DNA from: Deinococcus apachensis DSM 19763
GTDB lineage: Bacteria; Deinococcota; Deinococci; Deinococcales; Deinococcaceae
Length of the DNA: 64,000 nt
Direction of reading: 5' to 3'
Assembly: GCF_000381345.1 (NCBI RefSeq)
Contig: NZ_KB906403.1
Location: forward strand, 110,792 to 174,791
Positions 14,176-29,650 of the stretch are shown here, piece after piece (positions within the stretch are counted from its first letter, which is position 1; every line of letters starts with the position of its first letter). Below the pieces are notes generated by a model. It worked only from the letters and a program-made list of their open reading frames with translations. It was not told the origin of the DNA and ran no database searches. A program made the translations under genes and the position numbers.

Positions 14176-16601
14176 TCAGACCAGCCCCTCGCGCACGGCC
14201 AGGGCGGTGGCCGCCGCGCGGGAGTTCACCCCGAGCTTGCCAAACAGGTTCTCGCCGTGCCGCGCGACCGTCTTCTCGCTCACCTCCAGGGCGCGGGCGA
14301 TCTCGCGGTTGCTGCGTCCGGCGGCCATCAGGCGCAGCACCTCCTGCTCACGGCAGGTCAGCCCGGCCGTCGCCCGGATGGGGGACGGGATGGGGCGCCA
14401 TTGCAGGGCCTCGGCCACAGCCGCCCCCAGGCCGAGCAGGGCGCCCTCCTGCCCCTCCCGGGCATAGGCCGCGCGGCTGAGTTTCGCCCGGGCGCGCCGG
14501 AGCGTGCGCTCGATCTGCCGCCCGTCGAGCGGGGCGGGGAGCGCCCCCACCCCCTCCCGCACGGCCCGCGCCGCGCTCACCCAGCGCACCGCCCGGGCCG
14601 CCTCGCCCGAGGCGACCGCCAGCGCGGCGAAATCCTCCAGCGCCTCGGCGACGTTGCGGCGGTGGCCGAGCCGGACGGCGCGGGAGAGGGCCTGCCCCAG
14701 CAGCGGGAACGCGGCGGGCAGGTCCCCCCGCAGGGTGGCCTCCAGCCCCAGGGCGGTCAGGGAGGCGATCACCCCCCGCTCGTCGCCGATGGCCTCCCGC
14801 AGCGTGAGGCTCTCGCGCAGCAGCACCCCCCCGCGTTCCGCGTCCCCCCGTTCCAGGTGGGCGCGGCCCAGGCTGTAGAGGGCGTACCCCATCCCGTGCC
14901 GGTTTCCGCCCTCACGCCAGAAGGCCAGCGCCCGGGAGAGGAGCGGGAGGGCGTCCTGAGCCTCCCCCCAGTACAGCTCCAGCCGCCCCAGGTTGAAGAG
15001 CGGCGTGGTGCGTCCGAAGTCCCGCGGCCCTCCTCCCACAGGGTCAGCGCCTCGGTCAGGAAGGCCCGGGCCTCCTCCGGACAGGCGGCGTTGTGAGCCA
15101 GCACCCCGAGTGAGTTGAGGGCCGCGGCCACCGCCAGCCGGTCCCCCCGCTCCCGGGCGAGGGCGAGCCCCTCCCTCAGGCGCCACTCGGCCTCGGCGTG
15201 GTCCCCCTGCATCCGCGCCATCTCCCCGGCGAGGTAGGCGGCATGGGCACCGGCGGTCTCGTCTCCCGGCAGGCGCAGGGCCTGCTCCAGCCAGCCCCGG
15301 CCCTCGGTGAGGTGACCGTGGACGCTCCAGAAGTTGCCCAGCGCGGCGGCCAGCCGCAGGCCCAGGGGGGCGTCGTGGTCGAGCGCCCAGGCGAGGGCGG
15401 CCCGGAAGTTCCCGTGCTCGCGTTCCAGCCGGGCGAGGGCCGCCCCCTGCCGCTCCCCCCACACCTCGCGGTCCCCGGCGAGCGCCACGTCGAGAAAGTG
15501 CCGCGCGTGCCGGGCCTGCCACCCGGCCGTCTCGCCCAGGACTGATTGCCGCTCCAGGGCATACTCCCGGATGGTTTCCAGCAGCCCGAACCGCGGCGTG
15601 CCGTCCGGATTCTCGCCGGGGCGCACGAGCCCGTGGCTCACCAGGAGTTCCAGCCGGGCCAGCGCCTCGCCCTCCGGCACACCCGTCACGGCGGCCACCC
15701 CCGGCAGGTCCGCCCCGTCCACGAACGTGCCCAGGGCGCGCAGCACAAGGCGAGCGGTCTCCGGCAGCAGGGCCTCGCTCCAGGCGACCGTCGCCCGGAC
15801 GGAACGCTGATGCTCGGGGCGGTCGGCCGGGCCGCCGGACAGCAGGGGCAGGCTGGGGTGCAGGTGCCCGAGCAGCGCCTCCGGGGAGAGCGTGCGGACG
15901 TGCGCGGCGGCGAGTTCGAGGGCCAGCGGCAGCCCGTCGAGCCGGGTGCAGACCCCCGCCACGGCGGGGGCATTCTCCGGCGTGAGCGTGAAGTCGCGCC
16001 GCACTGCCCGCGCCCGCCGCCGGAACAGCTCGACCGACGGCGCGGCGGCCAGCTCCCCGAAGGCTGCGCCGGGTGGGGGCAGGGCGAGCGGTCCCAGGGC
16101 GTAGTCCCGCTCCAGCGAAACCCCCAGGGGCACGCGGCTCGTGACCAGGACCGTGAGGTGCGGGGCGTGCCGCAGCAGGTCCTGCGCGAGTTCCCCCACC
16201 CCGGGCAGGTGTTCGGCGTTGTCGAGCAGGAGCAGCAGCCGCCTGCCCCGCAGGAACTCGCGGACGCGGGTCAGGGGCTCCGCCGCCCCGTCCTTCAGCC
16301 CCAGCGCGCGGGCCACCACGGGGGCGAGGGGCGCGTCGGTCCGGACAGCTGCCAGCGGCACCACCGCCACCCCGTCGGGAAAGTCGGGGGCGAGCGCCCT
16401 TGCCAGGGTGAGCGCGAGCGCCGTCTTCCCCGTTCCCCCCGCGCCGCTCAGGGTCAGCAGCGGCACCTCCTCCCGCCGCAGCAGCGCGGCGAGTTCCGCG
16501 AGTTCCTCCCCGCGCCCCACCAGAGGCACGAGGTGGGCGGGCACTCCCCCCGAGGCGGGGACGCCCGGCAAGGACGGCGAGGTGGACTCGTTCATGGGCA
16601 C
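14176..16601 (-). pseudogene. STAND ATPase / LuxR-type regulator, split by a -1 frameshift
   Basis: Two frames join near 15030 into one about 808-residue protein. Frame one (from ATG 16601) has the P-loop [14 protein letters not shown], Walker [12 protein letters not shown] and helical repeats. Frame two continues TPR-like repeats and ends in a LuxR HTH ([20 protein letters not shown]..). The join needs one extra base in the GGAGGAGGGCCGCGGG stretch, so the sequence has lost a base, carries an error, or is recoded. If intact it would be a large ligand-sensing activator like MalT or AfsR-type proteins. If real, the frameshift removes the DNA-binding domain. Confidence 0.75.
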
Positions 16602-16659
16602 CTCCCCCTCACAATACGCTCACCCGGTGAGAGGGGCACCAGACTCGAAGGGGCCCGCT

Positions 16660-16665
16660 TAGCAT
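16660..16665 (+). promoter_or_regulatory. -10 box of a leaderless promoter
   Basis: TAGCAT ends 6 nt before the ATG of the SWIM-domain gene. The promoter lies in the short gap divergent from the LuxR-type gene. Confidence 0.55.
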
Positions 16666-16671
16666 GTCCCC

Positions 16672-18369
16672 ATGACCACGTTCACCCTGCGTCGTCAGGA
16701 CGCCCTGGCCTGGAGCGGCGAACACGAGTGGCGCAAGGGCCAGTCCTACGTGCGGGGCCTGACGGGCCTGAGCGCGCGGCCGGAGAGAACGGCGACGGTG
16801 CTGCGGGGGACCGCCTACGGGCAGGAGCCGTATCAGGTCCGCGCGACGCTGGAGGGTGGGGAGGTCGTGTCGGCCCGCTGCTCGTGCCCCGTGGGTGGCG
16901 GCGGCCACTGCAAGCATGTCGCGGCGCTGCTCGCCCGGGCGGTGGAGGACCCACGCGCCTTCGCCGGGGTGCCTGAACTCTCGGAGGCGCTCTCCGGCCT
17001 GAGCGTCCCCGAACTCCACCGCCTGATCAGTCGAATGCTCGACCGCGCGCCGGAGCTGGAGGCGCTGGTGTACGCGAGTTCGGCCCCCAGCGCACCTGCC
17101 GGAAGTGCCCGCGGGCAGATCGAGGCGGCCTTCGACGCCATCCGCCGCACCTACAACCCCGAGTGGGACCACGAGGGCGAGGGGCCGGACACCGAGGCCA
17201 TCGACCTCGTGCTGGAGGGGGCGGACGGACTGCTGGAGAATCTGGACGCGCTGGATTCGGCGTGGGCAGGGCAACTTCTCGACACCTACCTCACCGTGCT
17301 GGACGGTATCGGGGACACCTACGACGGGGACTTCGACTGGGGGCTGGACGACCTCCAGGCGCGGGCGCTGGCGGCGGTGCAGACATTGCTCGTCAGCGGC
17401 AAGCTGGACGAGGGGGCGCGCGAGGACGCCTTCGAGGCCGTGCAGAGCGAGGTGGCGTCCGGCCGGTGGAATTCAGATGACGAAGCGTTCTTCGACCTCG
17501 TGGCAGCGCTGCGGGAGGACGAGCGGGCCTCCCTGCTGAATCTGCTCCGCAACCTCGTGAAGGGGGAACGCTCGGAGTATCTCCGGCAGCAGTACGCCCG
17601 CGCGCTCTACCACCTCACCGCCAACGACAACCTGAGCGACGAGGAGGCCGAGGCGCTTTTGCGCGCAAGTGGCAACCTCGGTGAGTTGCTGGACTTCCTG
17701 CTCGAACGCGGGCGAACCGAGGACGTGCGGCGGGCGGTGCGCGAGGCCGGGCGGCGCGCCCACTTTCCCGAACTGGAACCCGTCTTCGCGGCGCACGATC
17801 AGCTTCCCCTGCTCGAAGCCCTGGCCCACGAGGGGCGGGAGCAGGAGCAGACCCGCCGCTGGCTCTTTGCGCGGTACGTGGCGACTGGGCGAAAGCCGGA
17901 AGCCCACGCCCTGGCCCGCGAGGTCGTCCTGAAGTCTCCCACCCCGGAGTGGCTGATCTCGCTGAAGGATGTCAGCCCCGACTGGGAGACGGAGCGGGCG
18001 GAGATCACCTCGCGGCTGTGGCGCCAGAAGGGGCACACCGAAGTCCTGATGGACCTGTTGCTGCGCGAGGGGCTGGCCCAGGAGGCGCTGCGGCTCGCGG
18101 GCGAGCGGGACATCGTGCCCGTGCGTCAACTGCTGGCCCTGGCCGGACAGCTTGACGCAGAGCGGGCCGTACCGTTAATCGTGCGGGCCGCGCAGCTTCA
18201 CATCGACCTCCGCAACCGCAACGGCTATCACGAGGCGGCGCAAATCCTCTCCCAACTTCCCACGCTTGTCGGTCGGCCGGAAGCTCTCACCCAGGTCCGG
18301 GCCGTCGTGGAGCGGCAACCCCGCCTCCCTGCCTTGCGCGACGAGTTGAGGCAGGCGGGGTTGCTGTAG
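16672..18369 (+). CDS. SWIM zinc-finger protein
   Basis: 565 residues. The SWIM motif CxC-x7-CxH is complete: C70, C72, C80 and H82 in [14 protein letters not shown]. The remainder is alpha-helical and acidic, resembling TPR-like repeats, with no nuclease or helicase domain. SWIM domains bind DNA or protein partners. Bacterial stand-alone members often occur beside SNF2-type helicases, but none is adjacent here, so the role is open. Start ATG 16672 fits the leaderless promoter. Confidence 0.8.
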   Translation: MTTFTLRRQDALAWSGEHEWRKGQSYVRGLTGLSARPERTATVLRGTAYGQEPYQVRATLEGGEVVSARCSCPVGGGGHCKHVAALLARAVEDPRAFAGVPELSEALSGLSVPELHRLISRMLDRAPELEALVYASSAPSAPAGSARGQIEAAFDAIRRTYNPEWDHEGEGPDTEAIDLVLEGADGLLENLDALDSAWAGQLLDTYLTVLDGIGDTYDGDFDWGLDDLQARALAAVQTLLVSGKLDEGAREDAFEAVQSEVASGRWNSDDEAFFDLVAALREDERASLLNLLRNLVKGERSEYLRQQYARALYHLTANDNLSDEEAEALLRASGNLGELLDFLLERGRTEDVRRAVREAGRRAHFPELEPVFAAHDQLPLLEALAHEGREQEQTRRWLFARYVATGRKPEAHALAREVVLKSPTPEWLISLKDVSPDWETERAEITSRLWRQKGHTEVLMDLLLREGLAQEALRLAGERDIVPVRQLLALAGQLDAERAVPLIVRAAQLHIDLRNRNGYHEAAQILSQLPTLVGRPEALTQVRAVVERQPRLPALRDELRQAGLL

Positions 18370-18394
18370 ACCTCACCCGTGTAGACGACTCCCC

Positions 18395-18423
18395 TTGCCC
18401 GCAAAGCCTCCTGCCGTTACAGT
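18395..18423 (+). promoter_or_regulatory. Promoter of the leu leader and leuA
   Basis: TTGCCC (18395-18400) and TACAGT (18418-18423) are 17 nt apart. The -10 box ends 6 nt before the ATG of the leader peptide, so the leader is translated from a leaderless transcript. Confidence 0.7.
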
Positions 18424-18429
18424 TGCGCC

Positions 18430-18477
18430 ATGTATCCGTTCGGCCTGCTTCTTCTTGGCGTTCCTCCGGTGGAGTGA
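18430..18477 (+). CDS. leu leader peptide (attenuator)
   Basis: A 15-codon frame, [15 protein letters not shown], with four consecutive Leu codons (CTG CTT CTT CTT). It is followed by an intrinsic terminator and leuA. Slow translation of the Leu run under leucine shortage would let transcription pass the terminator. The frame has no separate ribosome site and lies directly behind its own promoter. Confidence 0.8.
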   Translation: MYPFGLLLLGVPPVE

Positions 18478-18501
18478 GCGGCGAAGGAGCCTGCCCGAAT
18501 C

Positions 18502-18534
18502 CCCCGGAGGAACCGCCCTCCGGGGCTTTTCTTT
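18502..18534 (+). terminator. leu attenuator terminator
   Basis: A perfect 9-bp stem, CCCCGGAGG (18502-18510) with CCTCCGGGG (18517-18525), and a 6-nt loop are followed by CTTTTCTTT. It lies 25 nt after the leader-peptide stop and 33 nt before leuA. Confidence 0.85.
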
Positions 18535-18566
18535 GTCGCCCGCCCCTCGCCACCCAGGAGCCCCGC

Positions 18567-20117
<1,551 letters not shown>

Positions 20118-20132
20118 CCGGGAGTGGGGGGC

Positions 20133-20158
20133 AGAAGGTGGGGGGAACTCCGCCTTCT
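20133..20158 (+). terminator. Possible terminator after leuA
   Basis: A 9-bp stem with one G-T pair (AGAAGGTGG with CCGCCTTCT) is followed only by CGCTCTTTG, a weak T-tract. Confidence 0.4.
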
Positions 20159-20207
20159 CGCTCTTTGTGGAAAGTGAACTTACCGACCCTCAAGTTCAGG
20201 AGGAAGC

Positions 20208-20503
20208 ATGAGCGCCTACGTGATCGGACTGATTGATGTCCACGACCCCGGGGGTTACCCTGCCTATTCCCAGCACGTCCCCACGACCCTTGAACCGTAC
20301 GGCGGCCAGTTTCTCGTGCGGGGGGCCAGCCCGTGGCCCTGGAGGGCGAGGCACCGGGCCGGGTGGTGGTCATCGCCTTTCCCTCTGCCGAGCAGGCCCG
20401 CGCCTGGTACGAGTCCGAGGGGTACACGCGCATTCGCCCCCTCCGGCAGCAGAGGGCGACCGGCCACCTCATCGTGGTTCAAGGCGTAGACGCCACTTCC
20501 TGA
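20208..20503 (+). pseudogene. DUF1330 protein, frameshifted at a G run
   Basis: The first frame gives MSAYVIGLIDVHDPGGYPAY...GGQFLVRG. After a run of six G (near 20317) the homologous continuation (PVALEGEAPGRVVVIAFPSA, then RAWYESEGY) is one frame away. Restoring a seventh G reconnects both halves into a roughly 98-residue DUF1330 protein, a small ferredoxin-like-fold family of unknown function. A good ribosome site (AGGAGGAAGC) precedes the ATG. The loss may be real decay or an error at the homopolymer. Confidence 0.7.
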
Positions 20504-20586
20504 AGCCACAGGTGAGTTAGATGCCCGTGTAGAAAGAGTGGAAAGGGGCGGAGGATCCGGCCGCCTCTTCCTTGCAGGGAGGGCTA

Positions 20587-20880
20587 ATGGTTCTGGAAAT
20601 TGCGCTGCTGAACATCCGCTCGGAACAAACAGGCGCGTTCGAGGCCGCTTTTGCCCGCGCCGAGCGCATCATCTCCGGCATGAGCGGGTACGTCCGCCAC
20701 GAGCTACGACGCTGCCTCGAAGACGACCACAGGTACGCCCTCCTCGTCTGGTGGGAGACGCTGGAGGACCACACCGTAGGTTTTCGGGGAAGCGCTGAGT
20801 ATCAGCAGTGGCGCTCGCTGCTGCACCATTTCTACGACCCATTCCCGACGGTGGAGCATTTCGTTAGGGTGACGGCCTAA
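20587..20880 (+). CDS. Antibiotic biosynthesis monooxygenase (ABM) domain protein
   Basis: 97-residue ferredoxin-like-fold protein. The sequence VLEIALLNIRSEQTGAFEAAFARAE, the HELRRCLEDDHRYALLVWWE strand region and the terminal FYDPFPTVEHF match the ABM/heme-degrading-like superfamily. Substrate is unknown; many relatives are small monooxygenases or dimeric scaffolds. ATG 20587 follows AGGGAGGG. It is downstream of the DUF1330 gene, a protein of similar fold, and only 3 nt separate its stop from the convergent ankyrin gene. Confidence 0.8.
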   Translation: MVLEIALLNIRSEQTGAFEAAFARAERIISGMSGYVRHELRRCLEDDHRYALLVWWETLEDHTVGFRGSAEYQQWRSLLHHFYDPFPTVEHFVRVTA

Positions 20881-20883
20881 CCT

Positions 20884-21423
20884 CTACCGCTCCGGCATCT
20901 GCCCCAACAGGGCTTCGAGTTGAGCCGCTGTGTCGGGCGCGCCCATCGCTCTTGCCGAATCGAGGACCGACTGACCACGTGCGTCCCGTGTATGCAGGTC
21001 GGCGCCATGCATGAGCAGCAACTCGACCACCTCCGTCCGGTTGAACATGGCAGCCATCATCAAGGCCGTCCGACCGTCGGGTCCCGCGCTCTCCACATCG
21101 GCGCCGTGGTCGAGCAGCAACCGCACCATGGGCACGTTCCCCTTGAAGACGGCGCCCAGGAGCGGTGTCTGTCCCTGGTCATTCCGCAGTTCGGGGTCGG
21201 CGCCGTGCTTCAGCAATTCCCGCGCGGCCTCCAGATGCCCGTGGTAGCTGGCGAGCATCAGCAGGCTGTCGCCCCGCTGGTTCAGCAGGTTGGGGGGCAG
21301 GCCGCGGTCCATCAGGGGAGCGAGCCGCTCCGAGTCCCCGAAGCGCACGAGGTCGAACACCGCCTGGATGTATTCCAGCGTCTCCTGATCGAGTTCCGGT
21401 TTCTGCCCGGAGTCACCTGTCAT
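20884..21423 (-). CDS. Ankyrin-repeat protein
   Basis: 179 residues with four ankyrin repeats (GDSLLMLASYHGHLEAAREL; GQTPLLGAVFKGNVPMVRLL; GRTALMMAAMFNRTEVVELL; and a last partial unit). It lacks a signal peptide and is probably a cytosolic protein-binding module. Start ATG 21423 follows GAGGGG and lies 7 nt after the guaA stop, so it is the second gene of a guaA operon. Its partner is unknown. Confidence 0.85.
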   Translation of the reverse strand: MTGDSGQKPELDQETLEYIQAVFDLVRFGDSERLAPLMDRGLPPNLLNQRGDSLLMLASYHGHLEAARELLKHGADPELRNDQGQTPLLGAVFKGNVPMVRLLLDHGADVESAGPDGRTALMMAAMFNRTEVVELLLMHGADLHTRDARGQSVLDSARAMGAPDTAAQLEALLGQMPER

Positions 21424-21430
21424 GTTCCCC

Positions 21431-22963
<1,533 letters not shown>

Positions 22964-23040
22964 GGGGCCGATTGTGTCACGGGGCGGGTCCGGGATGTCC
23001 CTGTGAGCTGGTCAGGAAGGGCGGGGCGGCCACCCGCCGC

Positions 23041-24387
23041 TCAGGGCGTCAGGTTGATCTGGACGGGCACCTTGCTCGGCGCCGTCACACTGACGGTGCC
23101 GGGGGTGTACCCGTCAGCCGCCACGCGCAGGGTGTAGTCGCCCGGCTGCGGCAGACGAACCAGGCCCGGAGCCTGACCCACCTCCTGCCCGCTTTTCACA
23201 CCTGCACCCCTGGGCGCGGAGACGATGCTCAGGCGCACCCGCACCCCTTCCCCCCCCTGCACCGCGAAGCGAACCTCGCAGCACGGCTCGGAGGCGGCGA
23301 CGGCCGAGGTGGGCGCCACCGTCGAGGTCGGGGCGGCCCGCCGGGCCCACCACACCCCGGTGAGCAGCAGCAGAAGGAGCAGCGCCAGCACGGGCAGCAG
23401 CCAGCCCGGAGCACGGCGGCTGGATCGTGGGGCAGGCGCGTGATCAGATTTCACCACGTGGCGGGTGCCGTCGGCGTCCCAGGCGATGCGGACCGGCTCG
23501 CCCGCCACCCGCCGGGGAGGAACACGGCCCGTCGTGACCCGGGGAGGGGTGGGGGTGACCGGGGGAGCGGTGTCCTCCTCCGGTGAGGCAGGGGCAGGCT
23601 CGGTGGTCGCCTCAACGGGGGCGGGAGACGGCGCCGCCTCGGCCGCGGCCTCCTCCGCACCGCTCTGCACTGGGCTGGAAGGCGCCGCCGCGACCACGAC
23701 CGGGGTGGACGGCGGCACGGGGACGGGTGTGGCGGGCGGGTCCTGCTGGCCCGCGTTCTGCTGCCCTGGGGTGGGCGGGGGAGCCTCCCCGGGTTCCGGT
23801 GACACCGCCACCGGGGCGCGGGGGGTGGCACCACGTTTGCGAGCGGCTTCCGGTGGGCTGACCGCGTCCAGCCGGGCGAGGAGGTCGCGGGCCGTGGCTC
23901 CGGCGGGCGCGTCCCGCAGGGCGGGGGGAATCCCTCCCAGCGTCCTCAGGGTGTCCGCCAGGTCACTCAGGTCCTGGGTGGGGTTCACTTCCCCGCCCCA
24001 GGGCAGCCCCGCTCCCGCCAGCGCCACCCGCCCGTCCACGCTCCAGAGTTGCGCGGGGCCGACGCCCCCGTGAGTCAGGCCCGCCTCGTGCAGCGCGGCC
24101 AGGCCCGACAGCGCCCCCCGCGCGGCGAGCAGGGGGTCGGAGGCGGGGAGCGCGTGCGGCGGCAGCTCGGTGACCACGTAGGCCGTGTCGCCGTCAATGC
24201 CGCCCTCGCTGGGGGACAGCAGCGAGGGGTGGGGGGGCAGGCCAGGCAGGGGCGCGGCGTGCGGAAGTACATGCAGCAGCACCGGCATCCCGGTCAGGCG
24301 GTCGGTCGCGCGCAGCGTCCGCACCGCTCCGGCAGGCCGGTCGCCCGTCAGTTCGCGTGCGGCCACATAGGGGCCGATGGGCTTCAC
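23041..24387 (-). CDS. Membrane pseudokinase with C-terminal PEGA-like domain
   Basis: 448 residues. The N-terminal part (about 1-190) has a protein-kinase-like layout, but the catalytic-loop HRD is replaced by THGGVGPAQL and the DFG position by LAGAG; the expected catalytic Asp residues are missing. A Pro/Ala-rich linker (about 200-320) leads to a membrane helix (WLLPVLALLLLLLLTGVWW). The outer tail has CCEVRFAVQGG and a PEGA-like DYTLRVAADGYTPGTVSV. Probably a non-catalytic signalling or scaffold protein. GTG 24387 is chosen from the TATACT box 7 nt upstream. Confidence 0.7.
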   Translation of the reverse strand: MKPIGPYVAARELTGDRPAGAVRTLRATDRLTGMPVLLHVLPHAAPLPGLPPHPSLLSPSEGGIDGDTAYVVTELPPHALPASDPLLAARGALSGLAALHEAGLTHGGVGPAQLWSVDGRVALAGAGLPWGGEVNPTQDLSDLADTLRTLGGIPPALRDAPAGATARDLLARLDAVSPPEAARKRGATPRAPVAVSPEPGEAPPPTPGQQNAGQQDPPATPVPVPPSTPVVVAAAPSSPVQSGAEEAAAEAAPSPAPVEATTEPAPASPEEDTAPPVTPTPPRVTTGRVPPRRVAGEPVRIAWDADGTRHVVKSDHAPAPRSSRRAPGWLLPVLALLLLLLLTGVWWARRAAPTSTVAPTSAVAASEPCCEVRFAVQGGEGVRVRLSIVSAPRGAGVKSGQEVGQAPGLVRLPQPGDYTLRVAADGYTPGTVSVTAPSKVPVQINLTP

Positions 24388-24394
24388 AGGGGCA

Positions 24395-24400
24395 AGTATA
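24395..24400 (-). promoter_or_regulatory. -10 box of the pseudokinase gene
   Basis: TATACT on the minus strand ends 7 nt before GTG 24387, a consensus -10 box in leaderless position. It decides the start against longer in-frame options. Confidence 0.6.
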
Positions 24401-24483
24401 GGGGCCAAATGTGAAATCCCACGCAGGAAGGCCAAGGCCCCCGGAGGGTAAGGGAAACCCACCTCTTCCCCACCGGGCGGGCG

Positions 24484-24489
24484 TATCGT
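24484..24489 (+). promoter_or_regulatory. -10 box of the moaB gene
   Basis: TATCGT ends 7 nt before ATG 24497. The GTG at 24488 overlaps the box and is therefore unlikely to be the start. Confidence 0.55.
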
Positions 24490-24496
24490 GCCGAAC

Positions 24497-25060
24497 ATGA
24501 CGGACGCCCCGCCCCCCCAGGCCGCCGCGAGTCCCACCACCGCCCACCACGCCGCCGCGCCCCGGTCCGTGAGGGTGGCGGTCCTGACGGTCAGCGACAC
24601 CCGCACCGAGGAGACCGACACCAGCGGGCAGTACCTGCTCGCCGAGTTGCGCGCCGGGGGGCACGAGGTTGTGGGCTACCGGGTCGTGCGGGACGAGGCG
24701 CCCGAGATTCGCGCCGCGCTGGAGGGGTTCATGCGGGACGCCACGGTGGTCCTCTCCAGCGGCGGCACCGGGATCACCGGGCGGGACGTGACGATCCCGG
24801 TCGTGGAGTCGCTGCTCACCAAACCCATGCCCGGCTTCGGCGAACTCTTCCGCATGCTGAGCTACCGCGAGGTGGGGGGCGCGGCCATGCTCTCCCGCGC
24901 GGTCGGGGGGCTGGCGGGGGGCACGCTGCTCTTCGCCCTGCCCGGCAGCCTGAACGCCGTCCGCACCGCCTGGGTGGGCCTGCTGCGGGACGAACTGGGC
25001 CACCTCGCCTTCGAGGTCGCCCGGCACGGCCAGCCGGGGGCGGCGGGCAGGGTCGGCTGA
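24497..25060 (+). CDS. moaB: MoaB/Mog-family molybdopterin biosynthesis protein
   Basis: 187 residues of the MoCF-binding fold. It contains [34 protein letters not shown] (substrate-binding GGTG) and [13 protein letters not shown]. The family adenylylates molybdopterin or is an inactive paralogue. A short disordered N-terminal extension (1-22, Ala/Pro/His) precedes the fold. No other moa genes are adjacent. The next gene begins 3 nt after its stop. Confidence 0.88.
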   Translation: MTDAPPPQAAASPTTAHHAAAPRSVRVAVLTVSDTRTEETDTSGQYLLAELRAGGHEVVGYRVVRDEAPEIRAALEGFMRDATVVLSSGGTGITGRDVTIPVVESLLTKPMPGFGELFRMLSYREVGGAAMLSRAVGGLAGGTLLFALPGSLNAVRTAWVGLLRDELGHLAFEVARHGQPGAAGRVG

Positions 25061-25063
25061 GCC

Positions 25064-25861
25064 GTGGAGCCCTGGTTCAGCCTCCTGCCGATCTCGCGGA
25101 TCACGCCGCCCTACGCCCTGGCGCTCGCCCTGATCGCGGGGTACTGGCTGTGGCGGGTGGCCCGCGAGGCCCGGCACCGCTGGGCGCCGCGCGTGTCGTG
25201 GTGGGCCGTGCCCGGCCTCGCCCTGCTGTGGGCGGCGCCGCTGGCCGACGTGCCCGCCCTGTTCGGCCTGGGGGCGGCGGCGCTCCTCCTCGCCGAGTTC
25301 TGGCCGGGGGCCTTTCGCCCGGCGCGGGAGCGCCCGGGTTGGGCGTGGCCGCTCGTGGGCGTGCTTTGCGGCCTCGCGCTGCTGGCTCTGGTCGCCACTG
25401 GGGGCGGCACGCAGGCGGGCGCCGAGGTCCCCGTCACGCTTGCCCTGGCGGCGCTCCTGGCCGGGCTGGGGGGGCTGCTCTCGGCGGGGCTGTACCGGGA
25501 GCGGAGCCGTCCCCGTCCACCCGGGCTGGAGGTGCGCTTCGCCCCGGTCCAGCTTCCCGAGTGGCCCGACCTGAGCGTCACCCTGACCGAGCGGGGGGCG
25601 CGTCTCGTCAACGTCTCGAATGGGCCGCTGCGGCTGGCGGGCTGGTCGCCGTCCGGCGTGAACGCCTGGCTGCGGGTGCGGACCGAGGGCGGCACCCCCC
25701 TCAACACCCTCGCGGTCGGGCAGAGCGCCTTTCTCCCACTGAACGAGCGCGAGGGGGGCGTGCGGGTGTGGTACGTGCCGGGGAACGGCCGCGCCGGGCC
25801 GCGCCTCTTCCGGGCGGACTGGACCCCGCAGGCCTACGCCGACCAGCGGGTGCTGAATTGA
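25064..25861 (+). CDS. Membrane protein of unknown function
   Basis: 265 residues. The N-terminal half has about four hydrophobic helices ([72 protein letters not shown]). The C-terminal half (about 150-265) is a soluble, beta-rich domain. I recognise no family. GTG 25064 lies 3 nt after moaB, so the two are probably cotranscribed. Confidence 0.7.
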   Translation: MEPWFSLLPISRITPPYALALALIAGYWLWRVAREARHRWAPRVSWWAVPGLALLWAAPLADVPALFGLGAAALLLAEFWPGAFRPARERPGWAWPLVGVLCGLALLALVATGGGTQAGAEVPVTLALAALLAGLGGLLSAGLYRERSRPRPPGLEVRFAPVQLPEWPDLSVTLTERGARLVNVSNGPLRLAGWSPSGVNAWLRVRTEGGTPLNTLAVGQSAFLPLNEREGGVRVWYVPGNGRAGPRLFRADWTPQAYADQRVLN

Positions 25862-25931
25862 GGGCCGCAGGGGGGGTCTCCCGCCCCTCTCACCCCCCGC
25901 GGCCCCCGGCGGGCGTATGGTGGGCCTCATC

Positions 25932-26989
<1,058 letters not shown>

Positions 26990-26993
<4 letters not shown>

Positions 26994-27361
26994 GGCGGGC
27001 GGGCCTGGCCGCGCTCCTCACGCTGCTGGGGGCCACCCTCGCGGCGCGCGCGCCCTCCGCGCAGCTTAGCCTGCGGCCCTCGTTCGGTGGGGCGGTGCTC
27101 GAAGGGCGCATCGTGGCGGGGCCTGGCGACGAGCTGACGGGGGTGTGGAGCGAGGGGGGCCACGCCCGGCTGCTGAAATGCTCGCCGCGCTGCGCGGTCG
27201 TGCCCGCCGTTCCCGTGCCGGGCACCCTGCTGGTGGGCACCGGCACCCCCTACCGGGTGGTCGTCAGCGGGGCCTTCCGCACCGGGCAGCGCGTCAAGCT
27301 GGCCCTGCGCTTCAGGGACATGCAGATCCTCAACGTGGACGCCGTCGTCATCCGACCTTGA
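26990..27361 (+). CDS. Small exported protein of unknown function
   Basis: 123 residues with a cleavable-looking signal peptide ([19 protein letters not shown]) and a short beta-rich mature part with two Cys ([12 protein letters not shown]) that could form a disulfide. No family is recognised. GTG start overlaps truD by 4 nt, and the next gene overlaps its stop, so it is the middle gene of a tightly coupled trio. Confidence 0.6.
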
Positions 27362-27807
27362 GGAAGGAATTCCGCGCGGCCTTCCTGGGCACGGTCTACG
27401 GTCCGGTGGGGGAGCGCGTCCGGCTGGCGGGGGAAAGGGGTCCTGCCCCCACCTGGGCGCGGGGAGAGTGGGCTGTCGTCACCGCCTGGAATCCGGGGGG
27501 GCGGCGCGTGCCGGAGGAGGCCAATGTCCAAGCGGCGGCGGTCCTGCTCGCCCGGGTGCGGGCCGCCGGGCTCTCCCCCCTCCCCGCCCACAACGGCGAG
27601 GGCGAGTGGCGGGAGGAGGCGCTGCTCATTCCCGGGGCGCGGCTGCGGCAGGCGGCAGCCTGGGGTGCCGACTTCGGGCAGGCGGCAGTCCTGTGGGGCG
27701 CGGGACGGCGGGCCGCGCTCGTCTGGCTGAACGGGGAGGGGGTCGTGGGCGTGGAGCGGCGCTGGGTGCGGCGGGTGGGGCCCGGCTCCCCCACTTCCCA
27801 CCCCTGA
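27358..27807 (+). CDS. DUF3293 protein
   Basis: 149 residues resembling DUF3293: an [18 protein letters not shown] segment, [19 protein letters not shown] and [11 protein letters not shown]. Biochemical role unknown. The proposed start is TTG 27358, which overlaps the preceding stop (TTGA); a start further inside cannot be excluded. Confidence 0.6.
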   Translation: MRKEFRAAFLGTVYGPVGERVRLAGERGPAPTWARGEWAVVTAWNPGGRRVPEEANVQAAAVLLARVRAAGLSPLPAHNGEGEWREEALLIPGARLRQAAAWGADFGQAAVLWGAGRRAALVWLNGEGVVGVERRWVRRVGPGSPTSHP

Positions 27808-27829
27808 GCGCCTTTCCCGCCTCCCCGCG

Positions 27830-27835
27830 TATACT
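27830..27835 (+). promoter_or_regulatory. -10 box of the AlbA_2-domain gene
   Basis: TATACT ends 8 nt before GTG 27844, consistent with a leaderless message. Confidence 0.6.
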
Positions 27836-27843
27836 CCGGCCCT

Positions 27844-29547
<1,704 letters not shown>

Positions 29548-29650
29548 GGCTGGCCGGTACCCTCTGGGCGTTGGCCTTCCCGTTCTCGCTGTGGAGGCGT
29601 GAGCCTCGCGTCCTAGACGCCAAAGGGCGCCCCTTCTCATCAAGAAACGA

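Noticed and set aside
24194..25930. 578-residue open frame on the minus strand opposite moaB and its neighbours
   Set aside because: Arg/Pro/Gly-rich shadow frame with no domain; the plus-strand genes have family motifs and proper starts.
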